Below, one piece after another: positions 8,335 through 18,826 of a stretch of DNA of 33,145 nucleotides (its first letter is position 1; every line of letters starts with the position of its first letter). Below the pieces are notes generated by a model. The model was not told the DNA's origin. It made no database searches and was given only the letters and a program-made list of their open reading frames with translations. The position numbers were made by a program, and so were the translations under genes. Source of the stretch: Argonema antarcticum A004/B2 (GTDB lineage: Bacteria > Cyanobacteriota > Cyanobacteriia > Cyanobacteriales > Aerosakkonemataceae). The stretch lies in assembly GCF_023333585.1 (NCBI RefSeq), contig NZ_JAIQZN010000079.1, positions 1 through 33,145 on the forward strand. Direction: 5' to 3'.

Positions 8335-8416
8335 GTGCTGAGTCCTGAGTGCAAACACAGTCGTTTCCTTGCTGTTATAGATCTATACTGTCCTAACTTA
8401 TGTGACTGTGGCTATA
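8335..8416 (-). repeat. ~75-80 bp dispersed repeat, copy 2 (inverted)
   Basis: Read on the minus strand it begins TATAGCCACAGTCA and contains GTTAGGACAGTAT and GACTGTGTTTG, as copy 1 at 4834-4905 does. It occupies the gap between divergent DUF29 and DUF4058 genes, so it probably carries or displaces their promoters. Confidence 0.8.
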
Positions 8417-8474
8417 GTATGGATGGAACGCATTTCTTTCCATCGTCCCTTTTCTCATTCCTTCTCTTGCGATT

Positions 8475-9227
8475 ATGGCACCGAGTTTCCCAGGGATGAA
8501 CCCTTATCTTGAAAATCCTTCTCTGTGGTCAGAGGTTCACTCTTGGCTGATTATCGAGCTGGCCCGATCGCTCAATCCCTCACTCATACCCAATTATCGA
8601 GCTGCTGTAGAGAAACGGGTTTACTTGGATGCTTTACTGGTCGGTATTCCAGATGCTTCTATTTTCCAACAAAACCCTGAAGCCAATAGACCTTCTGTTG
8701 TAACAACTGGGGTGCTAAGCAAGCCAATTCGAGTGACATTGCCCCTGACTGAAGAAATCACCGAACGCTATCTAGAGATTCGGGAAGTAAAGACGGGGCG
8801 GGTGGTAACGGTTGTGGAAGTCCTCTCACCCAAGAATAAACGAGTGGGTGAAGGTCGAGATAAGTATCTGACTAAGCGACAAAAGGTTTTGAACAGTGCT
8901 ACTCACTTAGTTGAAATCGATCTGCTGAGAACGGGAAACTTTATGCCAATGGCGGAAGCGATTCGATCAGACTACCGCATTCTGGTCAGTCGGGCTAATC
9001 TCCGTCCCGAAGCTGAACTCTACCCGTTTAATGTGCGGGAATCGATTCCTCAATTCTTGCTTCCTTTGCAGTCAGGAGATGAAGAACCTGTTGTGAATTT
9101 ATCTGAGGTCTTGGGACAAGTTTATCAGGAAGCGGCTCTAGATTTTGCGATCGATTATTCACAGCAGCCTGTCCCACCGCTAAGCGAGAGTGATTTTCAG
9201 TGGGTGCGATCGTTGATGGAATCGTAG
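8475..9227 (+). CDS. DUF4058 family protein
   Basis: A 250-residue soluble protein with the typical DUF4058 opening (FPGMNPYLENPSLWSEVHSWL) and core features VVEVLSPKNKRVGEGRDKY and HLVEIDLLRTG. The VEVLSPKNK and VEIDLLR segments resemble a PD-(D/E)xK-like or Uma2-like core, but I do not see enough to claim nuclease activity. The family is widespread and often multicopy in cyanobacteria and its function is unknown. It stands alone on the plus strand. Confidence 0.88.
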   Translation: MAPSFPGMNPYLENPSLWSEVHSWLIIELARSLNPSLIPNYRAAVEKRVYLDALLVGIPDASIFQQNPEANRPSVVTTGVLSKPIRVTLPLTEEITERYLEIREVKTGRVVTVVEVLSPKNKRVGEGRDKYLTKRQKVLNSATHLVEIDLLRTGNFMPMAEAIRSDYRILVSRANLRPEAELYPFNVRESIPQFLLPLQSGDEEPVVNLSEVLGQVYQEAALDFAIDYSQQPVPPLSESDFQWVRSLMES

Positions 9228-9286
9228 GATGGTGATAAGACCTGCACTCCGAAGTAATCGATCGGGTTAGGATTTGTTAGGCAAGA

Positions 9287-9505
9287 CTACGACTCTTCTG
9301 ATTCACCCTCAACAGGTGTCATTTTTAGAATTCGATCGGTTATATTTTCTTCCCAATGAACGTCTTCCAAGTCAATGACGATCATGCGCCCCGCCGCTTT
9401 TGAGCGATCGATGTATTTGTGAAACGCATCAATATCTTCTCGATATGTTAAAACATATCGACGTAACTCATTAAGGCTCATAGCATCGTAGTTAGCTGCT
9501 GTCAT
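9287..9505 (-). CDS. Small DUF6887-like protein
   Basis: A 72-residue acidic protein. The N terminus (ANYDAMSLNELRRYVLTYREDIDAFHKYIDR) matches the pattern of small cyanobacterial proteins now called DUF6887, from memory of the family. The rest is a charged tail. It overlaps the preceding 65-codon gene by 4 bp (ATGA), so the two are translationally coupled. Such overlapping small pairs resemble toxin-antitoxin layouts, but nothing in the sequence proves that. Confidence 0.7.
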   Translation of the reverse strand: MTAANYDAMSLNELRRYVLTYREDIDAFHKYIDRSKAAGRMIVIDLEDVHWEENITDRILKMTPVEGESEES

Positions 9506-9699
9506 GACTCGTATCCTCCACTTCTTTTTATCTCAAATTCTAAATTATCTCCAGCAAGTAAGTATAGATTCCCAGTTCGCTCATCTAACCGGACAAGTTC
9601 AATACTTTTATACTGCCATCCAGGGTAAATAACGTTGGTAAGTCGGTAACAAATTCTATATAGCCCCTGGGTTTGCTCGTTTGTAGGTTTCATCATCAC
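9502..9699 (-). CDS. Small DUF6888-like protein
   Basis: A 65-residue protein, first of an overlapping pair with the 72-residue gene. The segment IELVRLDERTGNLYLLAGDNLEFEI is like the small cyanobacterial DUF6888 family, which normally precedes a DUF6887 gene. The function is unknown. The Met run MMMKP gives three possible starts. Confidence 0.68.
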   Translation of the reverse strand: MMMKPTNEQTQGLYRICYRLTNVIYPGWQYKSIELVRLDERTGNLYLLAGDNLEFEIKRSGGYES

Positions 9700-9723
9700 T
9701 TTTTGATAAGCTTTTCTCTTACT

Positions 9724-10941
9724 TCATTTGATGTTCGGAGTTAGTAAAATTAGTTGTTGCTCTAGGAGCGATCGCACTCCTGACTCTTCCAATTTTACAC
9801 TAGTCAAAATCTCTCCTATCGTTCTACGTTTATCTGAATTACCATCACAAGCTTGCAAAAATTCAAACTCAGATTCCGACAAGTTGACAATCTGATAATC
9901 GTAATTAAACAAACACCGACTCGGCCATCCATCCATACAAGGATTGCGTTCTGGAATTGCTGCTAAAAGCGCTTCTTTCGATGACCAATCAGATGACGGT
10001 AAAGGAGGACGCGCTAGGAAGAATTCGTAGTGGGTGATGTTTTCTGGATCTAATAGTTCGATTAATCGATAACGTTCGCGATCGCTCAATCCTTCTGTCC
10101 GTTTCATCAAATCTGGATTATTCCCCAAAAGCCGATCTAAGTGCCAGGTTTTGGGATTAGAAAAACCGACAAAATCTAACCCGGAAGCATCAATTAATTC
10201 AAACAAAGTATCGATGTTGTAGTCAATTTCTTGCGGATGAACATACATATCGGCAAAGCATTCATCCCGATGATTTTCCATCGACCATCTTTCTTTTTCT
10301 CTCTTGACAAGACGATTATTTTCTGGTAATGAAGCAAATATCTGACGCCCGACACTGACGCCATCGCGGTAGTCCCGTGGCGCTGGCGTCCCCGCCTGCG
10401 ATCGGCTTTGGAGAAGTGCGATCGCTTTCTGCATCAGCTGGATTTCCCAGCGTCCCAGTTCCGCATAGACAAAAATGTGCATCAATCCCCCAGGCGCTAA
10501 CTTCGCAGCCAGGGACTGAATACCCCGCTTCGGATCGGGCAAGTGGTGCAGCACCCCCACGCAGTTGATCAAGTCGAACTCACCGGGGAGTTGTGCTGCC
10601 TCATACAAGCTGAGGTGATGGAATTCCACCCTAGAGGCCCCCGATCGTTGACAGCGCTCTTTCGCCACTGCCAAAGCTCCCCCACTCAGATCGATGCCAA
10701 CAACTTGAGCCTGGGGGTTAAGGTGAACCAGGTACTCAGTCCCCACCCCAGTACCGCACCCAGCATCTAAAATGCGGATATTCTGCTGCTGCGGTTTTTG
10801 TCCAGTGCAAAAATTATAAGCTGCCAGCCAATTCCAGCGCCAGTTGTACCCAGGTGGCGGACTATCCAGCAAAGGTTCTGGCGGAAACGGGTAAGTATCG
10901 TAAAGACGCTCAACAGCGGAAGTAATATCTTGATTAGTCAT
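9724..10941 (-). CDS. Class I SAM-dependent methyltransferase
   Basis: A 405-residue cytosolic methyltransferase. The SAM-binding motif I is ILDAGCGTGVGTEYL (about 57-71), followed by VVGIDLSGGAL (motif II acidic residue) and VGVLHHLPDP (post-motif with HHLP). The N-terminal signature YDTYPFPP occurs in a cyanobacterial methyltransferase family. The C-terminal ~150 residues (from about 255) form an added domain that I do not recognise. The substrate is unknown. The start codon directly abuts a heptad repeat array, so the untranslated leader is mostly repeat sequence and no Shine-Dalgarno is present. Confidence 0.88.
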   Translation of the reverse strand: MTNQDITSAVERLYDTYPFPPEPLLDSPPPGYNWRWNWLAAYNFCTGQKPQQQNIRILDAGCGTGVGTEYLVHLNPQAQVVGIDLSGGALAVAKERCQRSGASRVEFHHLSLYEAAQLPGEFDLINCVGVLHHLPDPKRGIQSLAAKLAPGGLMHIFVYAELGRWEIQLMQKAIALLQSRSQAGTPAPRDYRDGVSVGRQIFASLPENNRLVKREKERWSMENHRDECFADMYVHPQEIDYNIDTLFELIDASGLDFVGFSNPKTWHLDRLLGNNPDLMKRTEGLSDRERYRLIELLDPENITHYEFFLARPPLPSSDWSSKEALLAAIPERNPCMDGWPSRCLFNYDYQIVNLSESEFEFLQACDGNSDKRRTIGEILTSVKLEESGVRSLLEQQLILLTPNIK

Positions 10942-11038
10942 TGGTCAGTGGTCAGTTGTCAGTGGTCAGTTGTCAGTTGTCAGTGGTCAGTGGTCAGTGG
11001 TCAGTGGTCAGTTGTCAGTTGTCAGTGGTCAGTTGTCA
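10942..11038. repeat. Heptad array (GTCAGTG/GTCAGTT), ~14 units
   Basis: An interspersed array of GGTCAGT and TGTCAGT heptads, about 97 bp, starts at the base next to the methyltransferase start codon. Two unit variants (GTCAGTG and GTCAGTT) alternate irregularly, which suggests slippage and local duplication. It lies between two divergent genes. Confidence 0.9.
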
Positions 11039-11164
11039 TTCTCCCCCACTCTCTGGCTCTTCCCCTTTTGAATGAGTGACTTTTGAATGAGTGACTTTTC
11101 TAGCCACTACCCTTTTGTAACAAAACTTATCGATTTTCTCAGTTACTCTGCCGCAATCCAGTAT

Positions 11165-11179
11165 GATTACGTAGTAATC
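11165..11179. promoter_or_regulatory. Dyad GATTAC-N3-GTAATC
   Basis: A perfect 6-bp inverted repeat with a 3-bp spacer, overlapping a TATGAT that could be a -10 box (11162-11167). It is the most symmetric element in the upstream half of the apcE leader and a candidate operator. No direct evidence of function. Confidence 0.35.
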
Positions 11180-11631
11180 CAGGGAGGCTAGTTCTACACA
11201 TTTTTTAATAAATGAGTGTGACGAGCCCGAAACATTCTAATCTAAAGACTGGGCTGGTTAAACCCAGGCAATTATTAAAGCACCCTTACCCAATGCTTTC
11301 GTCAGAGGCAAAAAAGTGTGGCTTTGTGGTGTATGTGCCGATCGGCCCTAACCGCAAAACCGCACTTAAAAGGAAAAGGGTCTGACTGCTAAGGGGCGAC
11401 CAGTTTTAACAAATTCCCCTTTAATCCACTCGCCTCTTTACCCTCTATGGGAAGAAGGAAGACAAGGAAAAACCGCAAAAACCAAGCGGTCAAGGCAAAG
11501 TAAAGTTATTTCGGCCTACAGTTGGTGGGCTGCTGCAACTCTTTCGCTGATAAGACCAGCCCTGCCGTACTGTGTACTGCCCAGGGTCTATCAAGGAAGG
11601 GACAGCCCAAGAAGCACCGAAGCCGACGAAG

Positions 11632-11661
11632 CATCTGACATCTGAACATCTGAACATCTGA
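11632..11661. repeat. CATCTGA(A) repeat in apcE leader
   Basis: Four CATCTGA or CATCTGAA units lie in tandem about 30 bases upstream of the apcE start, within the untranslated leader. Confidence 0.75.
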
Positions 11662-11683
11662 CAATTCTATAGGGAGCTTTTGA

Positions 11684-15088
<3,405 letters not shown>

Positions 15089-15136
15089 AAATTTTAGATT
15101 TTAGATTTTGGATTTGAAATCTAAAATCTAAAATTT
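15089..15136 (+). repeat. Perfect 20-bp hairpin made of ATTTTAG-type repeat
   Basis: Arms 15089-15108 and 15117-15136 are perfect reverse complements around an 8-base loop. The hairpin begins on the base after the apcE stop codon. Both arms are built of ATTTTAG-type heptads in opposite orientation. It has no T-tract after it, so it may be an RNA-processing or stability element rather than a terminator. apcA and apcB mRNAs are usually far more abundant than apcE mRNA, which fits such a boundary. Confidence 0.75.
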
Positions 15137-15247
15137 CCCTAGCCCCTTCCAAATAGGGGCTATTTCCACTTGGTTGCCTCTCGGAATGCAAACATTAGGA
15201 CTTTTATTACAAAGTGTTAAGAGCAGAGTCAAAATGTGACGGTAATG

Positions 15248-15264
15248 TCGCAAAATATTTGCGA
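15248..15264. promoter_or_regulatory. Dyad TCGCAAA-ATA-TTTGCGA upstream of apcA
   Basis: A perfect 7-bp inverted repeat with a 3-bp centre, 200 bp before apcA. Its symmetry and its place upstream of a TATAAT box suggest an operator. The binding protein is unknown. Confidence 0.5.
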
Positions 15265-15276
15265 AGGTAGCTGTGT

Positions 15277-15304
15277 CATCTATCAGATTTACGTCTGATA
15301 GATG
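15277..15304. promoter_or_regulatory. 11-bp perfect dyad/hairpin upstream of apcA
   Basis: CATCTATCAGA and TCTGATAGATG pair perfectly around a TTTACG loop. No T-run follows, so it is unlikely to be a simple terminator. It may be an operator for an apcA promoter or an mRNA stabilising hairpin. Confidence 0.5.
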
Positions 15305-15338
15305 AGAAGTTTGAAGAATACTGAAGCTGGCCTCAGAA

Positions 15339-15344
15339 TATAAT
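15339..15344 (+). promoter_or_regulatory. Candidate -10 box for apcA
   Basis: A perfect TATAAT lies 120 bp upstream of apcA. The nearest TTGAAG is 22 bp upstream, which is too far for a classical -35. The following leader of about 110 bases would match the long apcA leaders known in other cyanobacteria. Low certainty. Confidence 0.35.
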
Positions 15345-15450
15345 GTGCTAAGGCATAAGTTAGACTCTGGGGTTCGATCGCAACAGATAACTCAAATCAG
15401 CTACACAGTTGCTTTTTGCCAGTTAAAACACACCTGGTTACATATTTTTT

Positions 15451-15456
15451 GGAGGA
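15451..15456 (+). promoter_or_regulatory. apcA ribosome binding site
   Basis: GGAGGA stands 8 bases before the apcA ATG and is the strongest ribosome site in the apc cluster. This fits the very high synthesis of ApcA. Confidence 0.8.
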
Positions 15457-15464
15457 TTCCGTAA

Positions 15465-15950
15465 ATGAGTATCGTCACGAAATCCATCGTGAATGCCGAT
15501 GCTGAGGCTCGTTATCTCAGCCCTGGTGAACTCGATCGCATCAAGAGCTTCGTCACTGGTGGCGAACGTCGTCTGCGTATCGCCCAAACACTGACCGACT
15601 CTCGCGAACGCATCGTCAAGCAAGCTGGCGACCAACTGTTCCAAAAGCGTCCTGATGTTGTTTCTCCCGGTGGCAATGCCTACGGTGAAGAAATGACCGC
15701 TACTTGCCTGCGCGACCTAGACTACTACCTACGTCTAGTAACCTATGGAGTTGTGTCTGGCGATGTCACTCCGATCGAAGAAATCGGTTTGGTGGGCGTT
15801 CGTGAAATGTACAACTCCCTGGGCACCCCCATTCCTGCGGTAGCTGAAGGCATCCGCGCCATGAAGAATGTTGCCACCTCCTTGCTGTCTGCTGAAGACG
15901 CATCTGAAGCTGGTGCGTACTTCGACTACGTGATTGGTGCAATGCAGTAG
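15465..15950 (+). CDS. apcA: ApcA, allophycocyanin alpha subunit
   Basis: The 161-residue alpha subunit of the phycobilisome core antenna. The globin-like phycobiliprotein fold is clear ([21 protein letters not shown], then [28 protein letters not shown]). Cys81 binds phycocyanobilin. Length is standard. It pairs with ApcB, whose gene begins 65 bp downstream, to form trimers and hexamers. It has a strong GGAGGA ribosome site and separate upstream dyads, so it is probably also transcribed from its own promoter. Confidence 0.98.
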   Translation: MSIVTKSIVNADAEARYLSPGELDRIKSFVTGGERRLRIAQTLTDSRERIVKQAGDQLFQKRPDVVSPGGNAYGEEMTATCLRDLDYYLRLVTYGVVSGDVTPIEEIGLVGVREMYNSLGTPIPAVAEGIRAMKNVATSLLSAEDASEAGAYFDYVIGAMQ

Positions 15951-16015
15951 GACGTTGTCCTCCCTCTGCACTCAGTTAAAGATTCCCAGATTAGGTGACT
16001 TAAGGAAGCAAAAAG

Positions 16016-16501
16016 ATGCAAGACGCGATTACCGCTGTTATCAACTCCTCTGACGTTCAAGGTAAATACCTGGACAGCTCCGCTCTGGAAAAGCTGAAAG
16101 GCTACTTCCAAACTGGCGAATTGCGCGTTCGCGCTGCAACCGCCATCAGCGCTAATGCCGCTACCATTGTCAAAGAAGCAGTAGCCAAAGCCCTACTGTA
16201 CTCTGATATCACCCGTCCCGGTGGCAATATGTACACCACCCGTCGCTATGCCGCTTGCATCCGCGACTTGGACTACTACCTGCGCTATTCCACATACGCC
16301 ATGTTGGCTGGTGACCCCTCCATTCTTGATGAGCGCGTACTCAACGGGCTGAAGGAAACCTACAACTCCTTGGGCGTTCCCGTCTCAGCTACAGTGCAAG
16401 CTATCCAAGCTATGAAGGAAGTTACCGCTAGCCTCGTAGGCGCTGATGCTGGTAAGGAAATGGGCGTTTACTTCGACTACATCTGCTCCGGCTTGAGCTA
16501 G
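16016..16501 (+). CDS. apcB: ApcB, allophycocyanin beta subunit
   Basis: The 161-residue beta subunit of allophycocyanin. Cys81 ([13 protein letters not shown]) binds phycocyanobilin, and Asn71 in RPGGNMY is the residue that is gamma-N-methylated in beta phycobiliproteins. An AAGGAAG ribosome site lies 7 bases before the ATG. It is co-transcribed with apcA, and a long structured terminator-like region follows the stop codon. Confidence 0.98.
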   Translation: MQDAITAVINSSDVQGKYLDSSALEKLKGYFQTGELRVRAATAISANAATIVKEAVAKALLYSDITRPGGNMYTTRRYAACIRDLDYYLRYSTYAMLAGDPSILDERVLNGLKETYNSLGVPVSATVQAIQAMKEVTASLVGADAGKEMGVYFDYICSGLS

Positions 16502-16559
16502 ATGCTTCTTGAGGAGCTGAAGGCTTAGTTTTTAAAGCTCTGTCTTCTATCCTAGTCAC

Positions 16560-16666
16560 GGTCTGGAAAGTCTGGAGTCAATGCTAGAGCGTTGAAGGCT
16601 TGTCTAATTCATCGGATAAGTTATCTTCGGCTAGTATTTACTCTTGACTCCCAGACCTTGGTTTTT
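16560..16666 (+). terminator. Probable partial terminator after apcB
   Basis: GGTCTGG (16560-16566) or TCTGGAGTCAA (16571-16581) can pair with TTGACTCCCAGACC (16644-16657). A smaller GATAA-G-TTATC helix (16615-16625) lies inside the loop, and TTTTT follows at 16662-16666. A partial stop here would give the abundant apcA-apcB transcript and leave apcC to read-through or its own promoter. Confidence 0.55.
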
Positions 16667-16690
16667 ATATAAACGTTATCGGAGATTGAA

Positions 16691-16712
16691 AACCCTGTCC
16701 TTTCAGGGCTGG
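16691..16712. other. Small hairpin, possible transposon-end relic
   Basis: CCCTG and CAGGG flank TCCTTT, in a context (AACCCTGTCC, then GGGCTGGGATGAAAA) that looks like subterminal hairpins of IS200/IS605-type elements seen in cyanobacteria. No transposase or TnpB reading frame is present. Resemblance is from memory only. Confidence 0.25.
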
Positions 16713-16879
16713 GATGAAAATCGACTCAAGTAAATTTATTCCCCTTGGATTTTTTAATAAGGACAACTTTTAATTTTCGATGTGGTAAACTGAATTTTAG
16801 TAGGAAAGGGTATTCAACCTACTTAAAAAAACCCAGTAGCCGAAAGGCAAAGCACCTTGAAAACTAGGTTTAGGGGGTT

Positions 16880-16903
16880 CTGTACAGGAAATAGCTTGTA
16901 CAG
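16880..16903. promoter_or_regulatory. Dyad CTGTACA-N10-TGTACAG upstream of apcC
   Basis: A perfect 7-bp inverted repeat with a 10-bp spacer lies 247 bp before apcC. The geometry fits a dimeric regulator or a hairpin in the apcC leader. Confidence 0.45.
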
Positions 16904-16961
16904 GTAAAAACTCACTTACATCAAGTACCAAAAAAACCAAATTTTTAGGTTTTAAACTGTA

Positions 16962-17024
16962 GGGTAGATCATACCCGAACAGATCCCGATCATGGGATGA
17001 ACGCTTGGGGAGAGAACCATCTCT
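16962..17024 (+). ncRNA. Structured leader of apcC (three short hairpins)
   Basis: Three hairpins follow each other within about 60 bases: GGGTA/TACCC (16962-16976), ATCCC/GGGAT (16983-16998) and AGAGA/TCTCT (17011-17024). The unusually long 648-bp apcB-apcC gap contains no gene. I read this as a candidate structured 5' leader for apcC. Each stem is only 5 bp, so the call is weak without comparison. Confidence 0.35.
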
Positions 17025-17149
17025 GGCATGAAACAGGTAACTGTTCTGTGTTAAGTGGACTCGTTTGAACCAAGAATCGAGCGCGTCTTCAGACCTGAGA
17101 GTGTTAACAACACCCTAAACTTTTATTAAATACCAGGAGAATTTAACCC

Positions 17150-17353
17150 ATGCGGATGTTCAAGATAACTGCTTGCGTTCCCAGTCAGACACGCATTCGG
17201 ACTCAGCGGGAACTCCAAAACACCTATTTTACGAAGCTAGTACCCTATGACAATTGGTTTCGCGAACAGCAACGGATTATGAAAATGGGTGGCAAAATCG
17301 TCAAAGTTGAGCTGGCAACTGGTAAGCAGGGTGCTAATACAGGACTCCTTTAA
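17150..17353 (+). CDS. apcC: ApcC, phycobilisome small core linker (LC7.8)
   Basis: A 67-residue basic core linker, standard length, with a CpcD-like fold (MFKITACVPSQTRIRTQREL at the start). It caps allophycocyanin trimers in the core cylinders. An AGGAGA ribosome site (17135-17140) lies 9 bases before the ATG. It ends the apc cluster and is followed by a good intrinsic terminator. Confidence 0.97.
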   Translation: MRMFKITACVPSQTRIRTQRELQNTYFTKLVPYDNWFREQQRIMKMGGKIVKVELATGKQGANTGLL

Positions 17354-17421
17354 CTCCCGAAGATAAGCTTTACAAAATTCGCGATGCCCATTCCCCCAGA
17401 GGATTAGCAGTTTCAAATAGC

Positions 17422-17474
17422 GCCGCTTTTGATTTCATGGCTTACAGTCATGAGTCAAAGGCGGCAAAGTTTTT
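17422..17474 (+). terminator. Intrinsic terminator of the apc operon
   Basis: GCCGCTTTTGA (17422-17432) pairs with TCAAAGGCGGC (17455-17465), with one G-U pair. An inner CATG/CATG helix extends it, and TTTTT follows at 17470-17474. The T-run merges into TATAAT (17474-17479), which may serve as the -10 of the next gene. Confidence 0.8.
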
Positions 17475-17526
17475 ATAATGTAGTGTAGATTGGTTGGAGC
17501 GCAGTCTAGATGTTATATGGAGGTTT

Positions 17527-18705
17527 GTGAACTTACGTCACCTAATTCCCTTTGTTGATGGCGACCTCCAGGAATGGGCAATAGAAGCCCGATTGTTGCG
17601 GTGGTTAACATTCCTGTGGCTGTTTATGGGATTGGTGGTGTTGTTCTCGGCGTCTTATCCTGTCGGGGACGCCAATTACGGAGATGGGCTGTACTATTTT
17701 AAGCGACAACTCGTATCAGTTTTGATTGGCATGGTGGGATTTAACCTTATGGTGCATTTCCCGCTGCGCTATGTCTTGGGTATGGCTCATTGGTTTGTGG
17801 TACTGCTATTAGCATTGATTTTAGTCACTTTGATTCCCGGATTGGGAACGACTACTAATGGAGCGACCCGCTGGCTGTCTTTTGGCCCGATGCCAATTCA
17901 ACCCTCGGAGCTGATTAAGCCTTTCCTAGTGTTACAAAGTGCGAGGATATTTGGTCAATGGGATCGGTTGAGCTGGAAAGTCCGTTTGACTTGGCTGTTG
18001 ATTTTCACTTTCGTGCTGTTGGGTATTTTGCTGCAACCTAACTTGAGTACGACGGCATTCTGCGGGATTACTATTTGGCTGATCGCTCTAGCAGCTGGGT
18101 TACCTTATATTTACCTGATGGGAACGGCTTTGGGTGGATTGCTGCTAGGGACTATCAGTATCAGTGTTAAGGAATATCAGCGACGGCGGATCATGTCTTT
18201 TCTGAATCCTTGGGCCGATCCAATGCAGGATGGTTACCAGTTGGTTCAAAGTCTGCTGGCGGTTGGTTCTGGTGGGACTTGGGGAGCTGGATTTGGGCTG
18301 TCTCAGCAAAAGTTATTTTATCTGCCGATTCAGTACACGGATTTTATTTTTGCTGTTTTTGCTGAGGAGTTTGGTTTTGCTGGCGGCATGGTGCTGTTGC
18401 TGCTGCTTTTAGTGTACGGGACGCTGGCATTGATTGTGTCGATGAAGGCTCAAAATGCGATTCATCGACTGGTGGCGATCGGTGTAATGATTTTGATGGT
18501 GGGACAGTCGCTGATGAATATTGGTGTGGCGACGGGTGCCCTACCGACGACGGGTTTGCCTTTACCATTGTTTAGCTATGGGGGCAATTCGATGATTGCG
18601 AGTTTGCTGGCAGCTGGTTTGTTGATTCGGGTGGCAAGGGAAAGTAGCGAAGCTGAGGTGGTTTCTCTGGAAGAGAGGCGATCGAGAAGTAGGCGGCGGC
18701 GCTGA
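17527..18705 (+). CDS. ftsW: FtsW/RodA/SpoVE (SEDS) family protein, probably FtsW
   Basis: A polytopic SEDS glycosyltransferase that polymerises lipid II into peptidoglycan at the septum, about 392 residues with ten predicted membrane helices. Family marks are GATRWLSFGPMPIQPSELIK, the TDFIFAVFAEEFG motif, and PTTGLPLPLFSYGG. The C terminus is an Arg-rich tail. I prefer the GTG at 17527 because cyanobacterial FtsW proteins start near NLRHLIPF, and GGAGG lies 3 bases before it, which is short. A TTG at 17494 would add 11 residues. RodA is the alternative assignment. TATAAT at 17474-17479 is a possible promoter. Confidence 0.88.
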   Translation: MNLRHLIPFVDGDLQEWAIEARLLRWLTFLWLFMGLVVLFSASYPVGDANYGDGLYYFKRQLVSVLIGMVGFNLMVHFPLRYVLGMAHWFVVLLLALILVTLIPGLGTTTNGATRWLSFGPMPIQPSELIKPFLVLQSARIFGQWDRLSWKVRLTWLLIFTFVLLGILLQPNLSTTAFCGITIWLIALAAGLPYIYLMGTALGGLLLGTISISVKEYQRRRIMSFLNPWADPMQDGYQLVQSLLAVGSGGTWGAGFGLSQQKLFYLPIQYTDFIFAVFAEEFGFAGGMVLLLLLLVYGTLALIVSMKAQNAIHRLVAIGVMILMVGQSLMNIGVATGALPTTGLPLPLFSYGGNSMIASLLAAGLLIRVARESSEAEVVSLEERRSRSRRRR

Positions 18706-18737
18706 AGGTGGTAAGGCGATCTCCATCCTTGACGATG

Positions 18738-18755
18738 GATCGGCGATCGCCGATC
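18738..18755. repeat. 18-bp palindrome containing HIP1
   Basis: GATCGGCGATCGCCGATC is a perfect palindrome centred on HIP1 (GCGATCGC), the octamer highly over-represented in many cyanobacterial genomes. It lies between ftsW and the restriction-modification remnant. A TCCATC/GATGGA hairpin just before it is a weak possible ftsW terminator. Confidence 0.7.
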
Positions 18756-18826
18756 GAACCGTCCCAATCAGCTATAGTTAGGCATACTGAATAAAGTCAA
18801 TTGTTTACTTATACGTAAGCTTTTCT

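Noticed and set aside
8475-9227. Calling the DUF4058 gene a nuclease
   Set aside because: VEVLSPKNK and VEIDLLR only weakly resemble a PD-(D/E)xK core; there is not enough to assign catalysis.
10942-11038. CRISPR array
   Set aside because: The units are 7 bp and contiguous, with no spacers; it is a short tandem repeat.
10798-11079. 93-codon plus-strand frame across the heptad array
   Set aside because: It runs antisense to the methyltransferase and then through GTCAGT repeats; the peptide is a repeat artefact.
16684-16730. IS200/IS605 element or guide-RNA locus between apcB and apcC
   Set aside because: Only one short hairpin resembles such ends; there is no tnpA or tnpB frame. Kept only as a weak note.
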